Source of the DNA: Palleronia pelagia
Lineage (GTDB): Bacteria > Pseudomonadota > Alphaproteobacteria > Rhodobacterales > Rhodobacteraceae
DNA length: 64,000 bases
Direction of reading: 5' to 3'
NCBI RefSeq assembly: GCF_900110115.1
Contig: NZ_FOCM01000004.1
Location: 1-64,000, forward strand
The notes beneath the pieces are model-generated. The model searched no databases. It was not told the origin of the DNA and saw only the letters and a list, made by a program, of their open reading frames with translations. Below are positions 57,113 through 64,000 of the stretch, piece after piece. The translations under genes were made by a program, and so were the position numbers. The first letter of the stretch is position 1, and each line of letters starts with the position of its first letter.

Positions 57113-57145
57113 AAGGGCCCCCGGCATCGCCGCGGGGCCCTTTTT
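57113..57145 (+). terminator. Rho-independent terminator between mdh and sucC
   Basis: A 9-bp stem AAGGGCCCC/GGGGCCCTT (57113-57121 with 57134-57142) is followed by T-rich sequence to 57145. It uncouples mdh from the suc operon. Confidence 0.85.
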
Positions 57146-57207
57146 CATTGCGCAACGGGACGAGTCCGCGCAAGATCCACGCATCGCCCCGGCAGCGCCG
57201 CCGATAT

Positions 57208-57239
57208 TGTGATCACAGCAAAACCACGTGTGATCACAG
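57208..57239. promoter_or_regulatory. Paired TGTGATCACA operator-like sites before sucC
   Basis: The 11-base string TGTGATCACAG occurs twice, at 57208-57218 and 57229-57239, exactly 21 bases apart (two helical turns). The first ten bases of each form a perfect palindrome. They lie about 110 bases before the sucC start and after the mdh terminator, a good place for cooperative binding of a repressor or activator. The regulator is not known to me; the spacing of half-sites does not fit CRP/FNR sites. Confidence 0.6.
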
Positions 57240-57347
57240 TTCGCGGTTTTTCAGCGAGTCGTCTGCATTTTCTCACTATTCCGTTTGGCGCGCCCCCCGG
57301 CTCGTGGTCTACACTGCCCGCCAAACGAAGGACGTGAGGACAGTGCG

Positions 57348-58541
57348 ATGAACATCCACGAATACCAGGCCAAGGCGCTGCTGCGCGATTACGGTGCACC
57401 GGTCAGCGACGGCCGCATCGTCACCCGCGCCGAGGACGCCAAGACGGCGGCGGGCGAACTGGACGGCCCGCTCTGGGTGGTCAAGGCGCAGATCCACGCC
57501 GGCGGCCGCGGCAAGGGCAGCTTCAAGGAAGCTGACAGCGGCGACGGCGGCGGTGTCCGCCTTGCCAAGTCGGTGCAGGAAGCCGCCGACCAGGCAAAGA
57601 AGATGCTGGGCCGAACGCTGGTCACGCACCAGACCGGCCCCGGCGGCAAGCAGGTCGGCCGCGTCTACATCGAGGACGGATCGGGGATCGAGACCGAGCT
57701 TTACCTCGCGCTGCTGGTGGACCGGCAGACCAGCCGCGTCAGCTTCGTCTGCTCGACCGAGGGCGGCATGGATATCGAGGAGGTCGCGGCGTCGACCCCC
57801 GAGAAGATCCTGAGCTTCAGCGTCGATCCCGCCACCGGCTACCAGGCGTTCCACGGCCGCCGCATTGCCTTCGCGCTCGGCCTGACCGGCCAGCAGGTCA
57901 AGCAATGCGTCAAGCTGATGGGCCAACTCTATGCCATGTTCGTCGACAAGGACATGGAGATGCTCGAGATCAACCCGCTGATCGTGACCGACAGCGGCGA
58001 TCTGAAATGCCTCGACGCCAAGATGGGCTTCGACAGCAACGCGCTGTATCGCAACGCCGACATCGCCAACCTGCGGGACGAGACCGAGGAGGACCCCAAG
58101 GAGCTCCAGGCCTCGAAATACGACCTGAACTACATCGCGCTGGACGGCGAGATCGGCTGCATGGTCAACGGCGCGGGCCTGGCCATGGCGACCATGGACA
58201 TCATCAAGCTCTACGGCGCCGAGCCGGCCAACTTCCTCGACGTGGGCGGCGGTGCGACCAAGGAAAAGGTGACCGAGGCATTCAAGATCATCACCTCGGA
58301 CCCGCAGGTCAAAGGCATTCTCGTGAATATCTTCGGCGGCATCATGCGCTGCGACGTCATCGCCGAAGGCGTCATCGCCGCGGTGAAGGAAGTCGGGCTG
58401 CAAGTGCCGCTGGTCGTCCGCCTTGAAGGCACCAATGTCGACAAGGGCAAGGAGATCATCTCGAACTCCGGCCTGGACGTCATCGCCGCCGACGACCTGA
58501 AGGACGGCGCCCAGAAGATCGTGAAGGCGGTGAAGGGGTGA
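57348..58541 (+). CDS. sucC: Succinyl-CoA synthetase beta subunit
   Basis: 397 residues. With SucD it converts succinyl-CoA to succinate with formation of ATP or GTP. The ATP-grasp domain is N-terminal ([36 protein letters not shown]). The C-terminal CoA-ligase domain has [17 protein letters not shown] and [15 protein letters not shown]. The start is at MNIHEY, with GTGAGGA upstream. It is first gene of the operon sucC-(100 aa)-sucD-DUF805-DUF805-sucA-sucB. Confidence 0.97.
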   Translation: MNIHEYQAKALLRDYGAPVSDGRIVTRAEDAKTAAGELDGPLWVVKAQIHAGGRGKGSFKEADSGDGGGVRLAKSVQEAADQAKKMLGRTLVTHQTGPGGKQVGRVYIEDGSGIETELYLALLVDRQTSRVSFVCSTEGGMDIEEVAASTPEKILSFSVDPATGYQAFHGRRIAFALGLTGQQVKQCVKLMGQLYAMFVDKDMEMLEINPLIVTDSGDLKCLDAKMGFDSNALYRNADIANLRDETEEDPKELQASKYDLNYIALDGEIGCMVNGAGLAMATMDIIKLYGAEPANFLDVGGGATKEKVTEAFKIITSDPQVKGILVNIFGGIMRCDVIAEGVIAAVKEVGLQVPLVVRLEGTNVDKGKEIISNSGLDVIAADDLKDGAQKIVKAVKG

Positions 58542-58650
58542 GACACGGGGCCGGCCCGGACGGGCCGGCGCATGCTCCATTGAACCGGTCGTCCCACGAA
58601 CGGATGGAGCCCGATGGAACCCGCCGGAGTCGTCAGGGAAGGACGCACGC

Positions 58651-58953
58651 ATGACCAGGAACGCCCCAGCAGAACTTTCGCCCATCATCGTCGGCGCCGC
58701 GCTGCTTGGCACCGGGATGTTGCTGCGCCGCTGGCAGCCTTCGGCGCTCAGCCTGCCCGAGCGCCCCGATACGCTGCACCGCGACAGCGGTGCACGGCGG
58801 GCGGCGCGCAAGACCCGGGACGGCATCGCGCGGGTGCTGCCGTCGAACCTCACCGGCTCGCTGGGCCGGACGCTCATCATCGCGGGCGCGGGGCTTGTCC
58901 TCGTGCGTCTGCTGGACTTCGCCGTCGACGACGGCGAGGCGCTTTTCGACTGA
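58651..58953 (+). CDS. Small two-helix membrane protein between sucC and sucD
   Basis: 100 residues. Two hydrophobic segments (about 10-25, [14 protein letters not shown], and 72-90, [20 protein letters not shown]) flank a basic polar middle rich in Arg. No family is recognised. It is placed between the two subunit genes of succinyl-CoA synthetase, 109 bases after sucC and 43 before sucD, on the same strand. Its start codon has AGGGAAGG upstream. It may tether something to the membrane; this is only inferred from location and topology. Confidence 0.55.
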   Translation: MTRNAPAELSPIIVGAALLGTGMLLRRWQPSALSLPERPDTLHRDSGARRAARKTRDGIARVLPSNLTGSLGRTLIIAGAGLVLVRLLDFAVDDGEALFD

Positions 58954-58996
58954 CGCCGGGCGACCGGCAAAGACAACAGACCCGAAGGAGGCCCCG

Positions 58997-59881
58997 ATGG
59001 CCGTACTCGTCGACAAAGATACCAAAGTCATCTGCCAGGGCTTCACCGGAAGCCAGGGCACGTTCCACTCCGAACAGGCCATCGCCTATGGCACCAAGAT
59101 GGTCGGCGGCGTCACGCCCGGAAAGGGCGGCCAGACGCACCTGGACCTGCCCGTGTTCAACTCCTGCCACGAGGCGGTGCACCAGACCGGCGCCAACGCC
59201 ACCGTGATCTACGTGCCGCCCCCCTTCGCGGCCGACTCGATCCTCGAGGCGATCGACGCCGAGATCCCGCTGATCGTCTGCATCACCGAGGGCATCCCGG
59301 TTCTGGACATGATGAAGGTCAAGCGCGCGCTGGAAGGCTCGAACTCGAAGCTGATCGGCCCGAACTGCCCGGGCGTCATCACCCCCGACGCCTGCAAGAT
59401 CGGCATCATGCCCGGCCACATCCACAAGCGTGGCAGCGTCGGCGTGGTCAGCCGCTCGGGCACGCTGACCTACGAGGCCGTGAAGCAGACCACCGACGTG
59501 GGCCTTGGCCAGTCGACCTGCGTGGGCATCGGCGGCGACCCGATCAAGGGGACCGAGCATATCGACGTGCTGGAATGGTTCCTGGCCGATGACGAGACCG
59601 AGAGCATCATCATGATCGGCGAGATCGGCGGCCAGGCCGAGGAAGAGGCCGCGCAGTTCCTGGCGGACGAGCGCAAGAAGGGCCGTTGGAAACCCACGGC
59701 CGGCTTCATCGCGGGCCGCACCGCCCCCCCGGGCCGCCGCATGGGCCACGCGGGCGCCATCGTGGCGGGCGGCAAGGGCGACGCCGAATCGAAGATCGCC
59801 GCCATGAAAGAGGCCGGCATCGTGGTCGCCGACAGCCCCGCCACCCTGGGCGAGGCCGTGCTGGAGGCCATCGGGAAGTAG
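58997..59881 (+). CDS. sucD: Succinyl-CoA synthetase alpha subunit
   Basis: 294 residues. The CoA-binding N-terminal domain has [17 protein letters not shown]. The phosphohistidine loop is [17 protein letters not shown], and the motif [11 protein letters not shown] binds the nucleotide-side phosphate. It partners with SucC. It has a strong AAGGAGG ribosome-binding site. The gap from sucC is filled by the small membrane protein gene. Downstream, 98 bases separate it from the first DUF805 gene. Confidence 0.97.
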   Translation: MAVLVDKDTKVICQGFTGSQGTFHSEQAIAYGTKMVGGVTPGKGGQTHLDLPVFNSCHEAVHQTGANATVIYVPPPFAADSILEAIDAEIPLIVCITEGIPVLDMMKVKRALEGSNSKLIGPNCPGVITPDACKIGIMPGHIHKRGSVGVVSRSGTLTYEAVKQTTDVGLGQSTCVGIGGDPIKGTEHIDVLEWFLADDETESIIMIGEIGGQAEEEAAQFLADERKKGRWKPTAGFIAGRTAPPGRRMGHAGAIVAGGKGDAESKIAAMKEAGIVVADSPATLGEAVLEAIGK

Positions 59882-59979
59882 ACCAAGCGGAAAGGACGCG
59901 CGCCGATGCATCGGGGCCGTGACATGACCCACCCAGAACAGGCGACGGCCGCGCCCGCGGCCGCCGCGCGGTGGCGCGC

Positions 59980-60444
59980 ATGACCCTGTCCGAATCGGTC
60001 CGTACCTGCCTGACGCAGAAATACGCCAGCTTCTCGGGCCGCGCGTCGCGGTCGGAATACTGGTGGTTCATGGGGGCCTACCTGTTCTTCGGCATGGGCG
60101 TGGGCCTCCTGGGCAAGGCGGCGCAGCTCGTCTTCGTCCTGGCGGTGATCTGCCCGCTGGTGGCGGTCGGGGCGCGACGGTTGCAGGATACCGGTCGCCC
60201 CGGGGCCCTGATCTTCGTGCCGCTGGCGCTGGCGCTGCTGTTCGCGTGGCTGGCGCCCGGCGCGCCCGCGCAGGGCACGCCCGGGGTTCAGCCGGTCACG
60301 CAGGGCGAGGCGATCGGCGCGCTGGCGATGATGCTGATCCAGATGCTCGTGGCGCTGATCTACCTGTGGCTTCTGACACGTCCCGGCGACGACCGAGCGA
60401 ACGCTTACGGCCCCCCGCCCGAAACCGTGGCGCAAGAGGCCTGA
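59980..60444 (+). CDS. DUF805 membrane protein, copy 1
   Basis: 154 residues. The N-terminal motif FSGRASRSEYWWF is the hallmark of DUF805, followed by three or four transmembrane helices with RRLQDTGRPGAL in the loop. DUF805 function is unknown (E. coli YhaH/YhaI are members). The ATG giving MTLSESVRT is chosen over an in-frame GTG nine bases earlier. It lies one base before copy 2, to which it is clearly related, so the pair arose by tandem duplication. Confidence 0.85.
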   Translation: MTLSESVRTCLTQKYASFSGRASRSEYWWFMGAYLFFGMGVGLLGKAAQLVFVLAVICPLVAVGARRLQDTGRPGALIFVPLALALLFAWLAPGAPAQGTPGVQPVTQGEAIGALAMMLIQMLVALIYLWLLTRPGDDRANAYGPPPETVAQEA

Positions 60445-60445
60445 G

Positions 60446-60985
60446 ATGTCGTTCACCGAAGCCGTCCGTACCTGCCTCGCCAAGTATTTCACCTTCTCGG
60501 GCCGTGCGTCGCGGCCCGAATACTGGTGGTTCATGCTATTCATCTTCGGAATGTCGCTGATCCTCGGCGTGCTCGACGGGATGATCTTCGGTTTCAACCG
60601 CGTGGAATACGCGCCCGACGCCGTCCAGTACGAGGCGAACGGCCCGCTGGCGTCGCTGTTCTCGCTGGCCATGCTGGTCCCGATCCTGTCGGCCGGTTGG
60701 CGGCGGATGCACGACAGCGGACGCACGGGCCTGCACCTTTTGTATCCCTTGATCGTCATTATCGGTGTCACCACCTTCATGGGAGTCGTGGCCGGGTTCG
60801 GCCCGGTCCTGCAGGGCGATTTCGGCACCGTGATCGCCGGCGGCAGCACCCTGATCCTCGCTTTCGCGATGGTCGTCTTTCTGATTTCCCCCCTCGTGGT
60901 GCTGTGGTGGCTGACGCGGCCCAGCCAGCCGCACCCCAACAAATACGGACCGCCGCCCACCCATATCGCGGCCCGCAACGAATGA
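60446..60985 (+). CDS. DUF805 membrane protein, copy 2
   Basis: 179 residues. It starts MSFTEAVRTCLAKYFTFSGR, then ASRPEYWWF, parallel to copy 1, with about four transmembrane helices and the loop WRRMHDSGRTGLH. The two copies share the N-terminal 25 residues and the loop but differ in the helices, and both end in a PNKYGPPP/ANAYGPPP-type tail. It is followed 25 bases later by sucA. Its place in the suc operon is shared by related bacteria as far as I recall, but no function in the 2-oxoglutarate dehydrogenase complex is established. Confidence 0.86.
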   Translation: MSFTEAVRTCLAKYFTFSGRASRPEYWWFMLFIFGMSLILGVLDGMIFGFNRVEYAPDAVQYEANGPLASLFSLAMLVPILSAGWRRMHDSGRTGLHLLYPLIVIIGVTTFMGVVAGFGPVLQGDFGTVIAGGSTLILAFAMVVFLISPLVVLWWLTRPSQPHPNKYGPPPTHIAARNE

Positions 60986-61010
60986 AGCGTTTCCCTTCGG
61001 AGTCCACGCC

Positions 61011-63977
61011 ATGACCGACCAATCCCGCAACGACCAGTTCCGCGCCGAAAGCTTCGCGCAAGGACACAACGCGGCCTACCTGGAACAGCTCTACGCCCGC
61101 TATGCCGACGACCCGCAGGCCGTGGACGAAAGCTGGCGGAGCTATTTCGACAGTCTCGGCGATGCCGAGGCCGCCGCGCACGAGGCGGCCGGTCCCAGCT
61201 GGGCGCGCACCGACTGGCCGCCCCAGCCGAACGACGACCTGACCGCCGCGCTGGACGGCCAATGGCCCGCCGATCCGGCCGCCAAGCCCGACGGCAAGGC
61301 GCTGGCCAAGAAGATCACCGAGAAGGCCGAGTCGAAGGGCGCCGATATCAGCAAGGAGCAGGTGCGCCAGGCCGTTCTGGACAGCCTGCGCGCGCTGATG
61401 CTGATCCGCGCCTACCGGATCCGCGGCCACCTGGCCGCCGACCTGGACCCGCTGGGCCTGCGCGAGGCCAGCAATCACCCCGAGCTCGACCCGGAATCCT
61501 ACGGGTTCAGCGACGCCGACATGGACCGGCCCATCTTCATCGACAAGGTGCTGGGCCTCGAGGTCGCCACGCTGGCCGAGATCCTGGCCATCGTGAAGCG
61601 CACCTACTGCGGCACGTTCGCCCTGCAATACATGCACATCTCGGACCCCGAGCAGGCCGGCTGGCTGAAGGAGCGGATCGAGGGCCTGGGCAAGGAGATC
61701 GCCTTCACCAAGGAAGGCCGCCGCGCCATCCTCAACAAGCTGGTCGAGGCCGAGGGCTTCGAGAAATACCTGCACGTCAAGTACATGGGCACCAAGCGTT
61801 TCGGCCTTGATGGCGGCGAGGCGCTGATCCCGGCAATGGAGCAGATCATCAAGCGCGGCGGCGCGCTGGGTCTGAAAGAGGTCGTCATCGGCATGCCCCA
61901 CCGGGGCCGCCTGTCGGTCCTCGCGAACGTGATGCAGAAGCCCTATCGCGCGATCTTCAACGAATTCCAGGGCGGCAGCTTCAAGCCTGACGACGTGGAC
62001 GGCTCGGGCGACGTGAAATACCATCTGGGCGCCTCCGATGACCGTGAATTCGACGGCAACACAGTGCACCTGTCGTTGACGGCGAACCCCAGCCACCTCG
62101 AGGCGGTGAACCCCGTCGTGCTGGGCAAGGCGCGTGCCAAACAGGACCAGTTGAACGACACCGACCGGGACGAAGTCCTGCCGGTTCTGCTGCACGGCGA
62201 CGCGGCCTTCGCCGGTCAGGGCGTGGTGGCCGAGTGTTTCCAGCTTTCGGGCATCCGCGGCCACCGCACGGGCGGCACCATCCATATCGTGGTGAATAAC
62301 CAGATCGGCTTCACCACCGCGCCCAGCTTCTCGCGGTCGTCCCCCTACCCCACCGACATTGCCCTGATGGTCGAGGCGCCGATCTTCCACGTGAACGGCG
62401 ACGATCCCGAGGCGGTGGTCCACGCCGCCAAGGTCGCGACCGAGTTCCGCCAGAAGTTCCGCAAGGACGTGGTGATCGACATCATCTGCTACCGCCGGTT
62501 CGGCCATAACGAGGGCGACGAGCCCATGTTCACGAACCCGGCGATGTACAAGAAGATCAAGCAGCAGAAGACCACGCTGACCAAGTACACCGAACGGCTG
62601 GTCGCAGAAGGGCTGATCCCCGAAGGCGAGATCGAGGACGCCAAGTCCAAGTTCCAGCAGCACCTGGCCGACGAGTTCGAGGCCGGGCGCGACTTCAAGC
62701 CAAACAAGGCCGACTGGCTGGACGGACGCTGGTCGGGCCTGAACAAGCAGGGCGAGAAGTACCAGCGCGGCAAGACCGCCATCTCGCCCGAAACGCTGCA
62801 GCAGGTCGGTAAGGCACTGACCACCACGCCCGACGGTTTTGCCGCCCACAAGACCGTTGACCGGTTGCTGGACGCAAAGCGGCAGATGTTCGAGTCGGGC
62901 GAAGGCTTCGACTGGGCCACGGCCGAGGCGCTGGCCTTCGGGTCACTGCTGACGGAAGGCTACCCGGTGCGGCTGTCGGGCCAGGATTCGGGCCGGGGCA
63001 CGTTTTCGCAACGTCACTCGGCGCTGGTCGATCAGAAGACCGAGGATCGCTACTACCCGCTCAATCACATCAAGGAAGGGCAGGCCCAGTACGAGGTCAT
63101 CGACTCGATGCTGTCGGAATACGCCGTGCTGGGCTTCGAGTACGGCTATTCGCTGGCCGAGCCCAATGCCCTCACACTGTGGGAGGCGCAGTTCGGCGAC
63201 TTCGCCAACGGCGCGCAGATCATGTTCGACCAGTTCATCAGCTCGGGCGAGTCCAAGTGGCTGCGGATGTCGGGCCTCGTCTGCCTGCTGCCCCACGGCT
63301 ACGAGGGCCAGGGCCCCGAGCACAGCTCGGCCCGGCTGGAGCGGTTCCTGACCATGTCAGGGCAGGACAACTGGATCGTCGCGAACTGCACCACGCCCGC
63401 GAACTATTTCCACATCCTGCGCCGGCAGATGCATCGCAGCTTCCGAAAGCCGCTGATCCTGATGACGCCCAAGTCGCTGCTGCGCCACAAGCTGGCGGTG
63501 TCGAAGGCCGAGGAGATGGCCACCGGGTCGTCCTTCCACCGGATCCTGTGGGACGACGCCCAGCAGGGCAATTCCGAGCTGACGCTGAAGTCCGACGACC
63601 AGATCAAGCGCGTGGTCCTGTGCTCGGGCAAGGTCTATTACGACCTGCTGGAGAAGCGCGACGCCGAGGGTCTGGACGACGTCTATCTCCTGCGGATCGA
63701 GCAGTATTATCCTTTCCCAGCGCACAGCCTGGTGAAGGAGCTGACCCGCTTCAAGGATGCGAAAATGATCTGGTGCCAGGAAGAGCCCAAGAACCAGGGC
63801 GCCTGGAGCTTCGTCGAGCCCAACATCGAATGGGTGCTGAGCCGCATCAAGGCCAAGCACACCCGCCCGGAATATGCCGGTCGCCAGACCGCCGCGTCGC
63901 CCGCCACGGGCCTCGCCAGTCAACACAAGACCCAACAAGCGGCGCTGGTGAATGCCGCGCTGGGAATCGAAGGATAA
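61011..63977 (+). CDS. sucA: 2-oxoglutarate dehydrogenase E1 component
   Basis: 988 residues, thiamine-diphosphate enzyme that decarboxylates 2-oxoglutarate and passes the succinyl group to SucB. Present are the N-terminal helical E1 segment (AYLEQLYARYADDPQAVDES), IGMPHRGRLSVL, the ThDP/Mg motif region near GDAAFAGQGVVAE, and the transketolase pyrimidine domain (GQDSGRGTFSQRH; LLPHGYEGQGPEHSSARLER). It ends at a stop 4 bases before the sucB start codon, with AAGGATAAG between serving as ribosome-binding site. Confidence 0.97.
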   Translation: MTDQSRNDQFRAESFAQGHNAAYLEQLYARYADDPQAVDESWRSYFDSLGDAEAAAHEAAGPSWARTDWPPQPNDDLTAALDGQWPADPAAKPDGKALAKKITEKAESKGADISKEQVRQAVLDSLRALMLIRAYRIRGHLAADLDPLGLREASNHPELDPESYGFSDADMDRPIFIDKVLGLEVATLAEILAIVKRTYCGTFALQYMHISDPEQAGWLKERIEGLGKEIAFTKEGRRAILNKLVEAEGFEKYLHVKYMGTKRFGLDGGEALIPAMEQIIKRGGALGLKEVVIGMPHRGRLSVLANVMQKPYRAIFNEFQGGSFKPDDVDGSGDVKYHLGASDDREFDGNTVHLSLTANPSHLEAVNPVVLGKARAKQDQLNDTDRDEVLPVLLHGDAAFAGQGVVAECFQLSGIRGHRTGGTIHIVVNNQIGFTTAPSFSRSSPYPTDIALMVEAPIFHVNGDDPEAVVHAAKVATEFRQKFRKDVVIDIICYRRFGHNEGDEPMFTNPAMYKKIKQQKTTLTKYTERLVAEGLIPEGEIEDAKSKFQQHLADEFEAGRDFKPNKADWLDGRWSGLNKQGEKYQRGKTAISPETLQQVGKALTTTPDGFAAHKTVDRLLDAKRQMFESGEGFDWATAEALAFGSLLTEGYPVRLSGQDSGRGTFSQRHSALVDQKTEDRYYPLNHIKEGQAQYEVIDSMLSEYAVLGFEYGYSLAEPNALTLWEAQFGDFANGAQIMFDQFISSGESKWLRMSGLVCLLPHGYEGQGPEHSSARLERFLTMSGQDNWIVANCTTPANYFHILRRQMHRSFRKPLILMTPKSLLRHKLAVSKAEEMATGSSFHRILWDDAQQGNSELTLKSDDQIKRVVLCSGKVYYDLLEKRDAEGLDDVYLLRIEQYYPFPAHSLVKELTRFKDAKMIWCQEEPKNQGAWSFVEPNIEWVLSRIKAKHTRPEYAGRQTAASPATGLASQHKTQQAALVNAALGIEG

Positions 63978-63981
63978 GACC

Positions 63982-64000
63982 ATGACCGAAGTGCGCGTGC
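63982..64000 (+). CDS. sucB: Dihydrolipoyl succinyltransferase E2, start only (cut by window edge)
   Basis: Only the first six codons (MTEVRV) are in the window, so identification rests on position directly after sucA and on the usual E2 N-terminus of this type. An AAGGA ribosome-binding site overlaps the end of sucA. Confidence 0.7.

Noticed and set aside
57208-57239. CRP/FNR binding sites
   Set aside because: CRP needs TGTGA and TCACA six bases apart and FNR needs TTGAT-N4-ATCAA; here the half-sites abut directly, so it is reported as an unassigned operator.

Overview
The window is GC-rich DNA with tightly packed genes, short intergenic gaps and many stop/start overlaps. Gene content and order point to a marine or soil alphaproteobacterium of the order Rhodobacterales (Rhodobacter/Roseobacter relatives). 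The evidence is the ethylmalonyl-CoA pathway genes mch and mcl2, the mdh-sucC-sucD-sucA-sucB block with DUF805 genes inside it, the separated pccB and pccA, the hdaA-ppk-ppx cluster, choXWV choline uptake genes, a CCUCCUCCC-loop small RNA and a Rhodobacterales-type intergenic hairpin repeat. I see no insertion sequence, prophage, CRISPR array, rRNA operon or replication origin. Base composition looks even throughout.

Layout. 1-80 holds a two-hairpin RNA of the CcsR/cuckoo type. 199-6400: UvrD helicase (-), an SH3 protein, a divergent ZIP transporter, an FMN hydroxy-acid oxidase and a PAS protein. 6480-11306: pyruvate carboxylase, a LysR regulator facing a tiny basic protein, and two identical tRNA-Gly(GCC) genes. 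11352-19047 (all minus): lolD-lolC, then ppx, ppk, hdaA and a permease, the last three overlapping. 19233-26367: proS, D-lactate dehydrogenase, Rho_N-type small proteins, a sugar dehydrogenase, a DjlA-like co-chaperone and a VOC protein. 26516-34896: propionyl-CoA to succinyl-CoA genes (mcm, pccA, pccB) with a run of small envelope proteins between pccA and pccB. 35052-43165: MFS pump, hemerythrin protein, and choline ABC genes choX, choW and choV interrupted by unrelated genes. 43155-47892: gltX, pfkB, a zincin, a lipoprotein, rpmG, RNase P RNA and an AmpD-type amidase. 47889-53872 (minus): Excalibur lipoprotein, gatC-gatA, a ceramidase-like membrane protein, and the mcl2-nnrU-DUF1737-mch operon. 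54048-64000: small exported protein, TauE-type permease, PRC-barrel protein, then mdh and the suc operon running off the right edge in sucB.

How it fits together. Much of the window is C3/C4 carbon metabolism. Lactate enters through D-lactate dehydrogenase and perhaps the FMN oxidase. Pyruvate carboxylase refills oxaloacetate. Mch and Mcl2 belong to acetyl-CoA assimilation through the ethylmalonyl-CoA pathway, whose propionyl-CoA is carried by PccAB and Mcm to succinyl-CoA. SucCD, SucAB and Mdh complete that part of the TCA cycle. The sRNA class seen at the left edge is known in Rhodobacter sphaeroides to affect C1 and pyruvate metabolism. A pair of TGTGATCACA palindromes before sucC suggests a dedicated regulator of the suc operon.

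The only stretch over 300 bases without a protein gene is 46707-47205, which holds rnpB and the rpmG promoter. Start sites were chosen from ribosome-binding sites and family lengths; uncertain ones are flagged.
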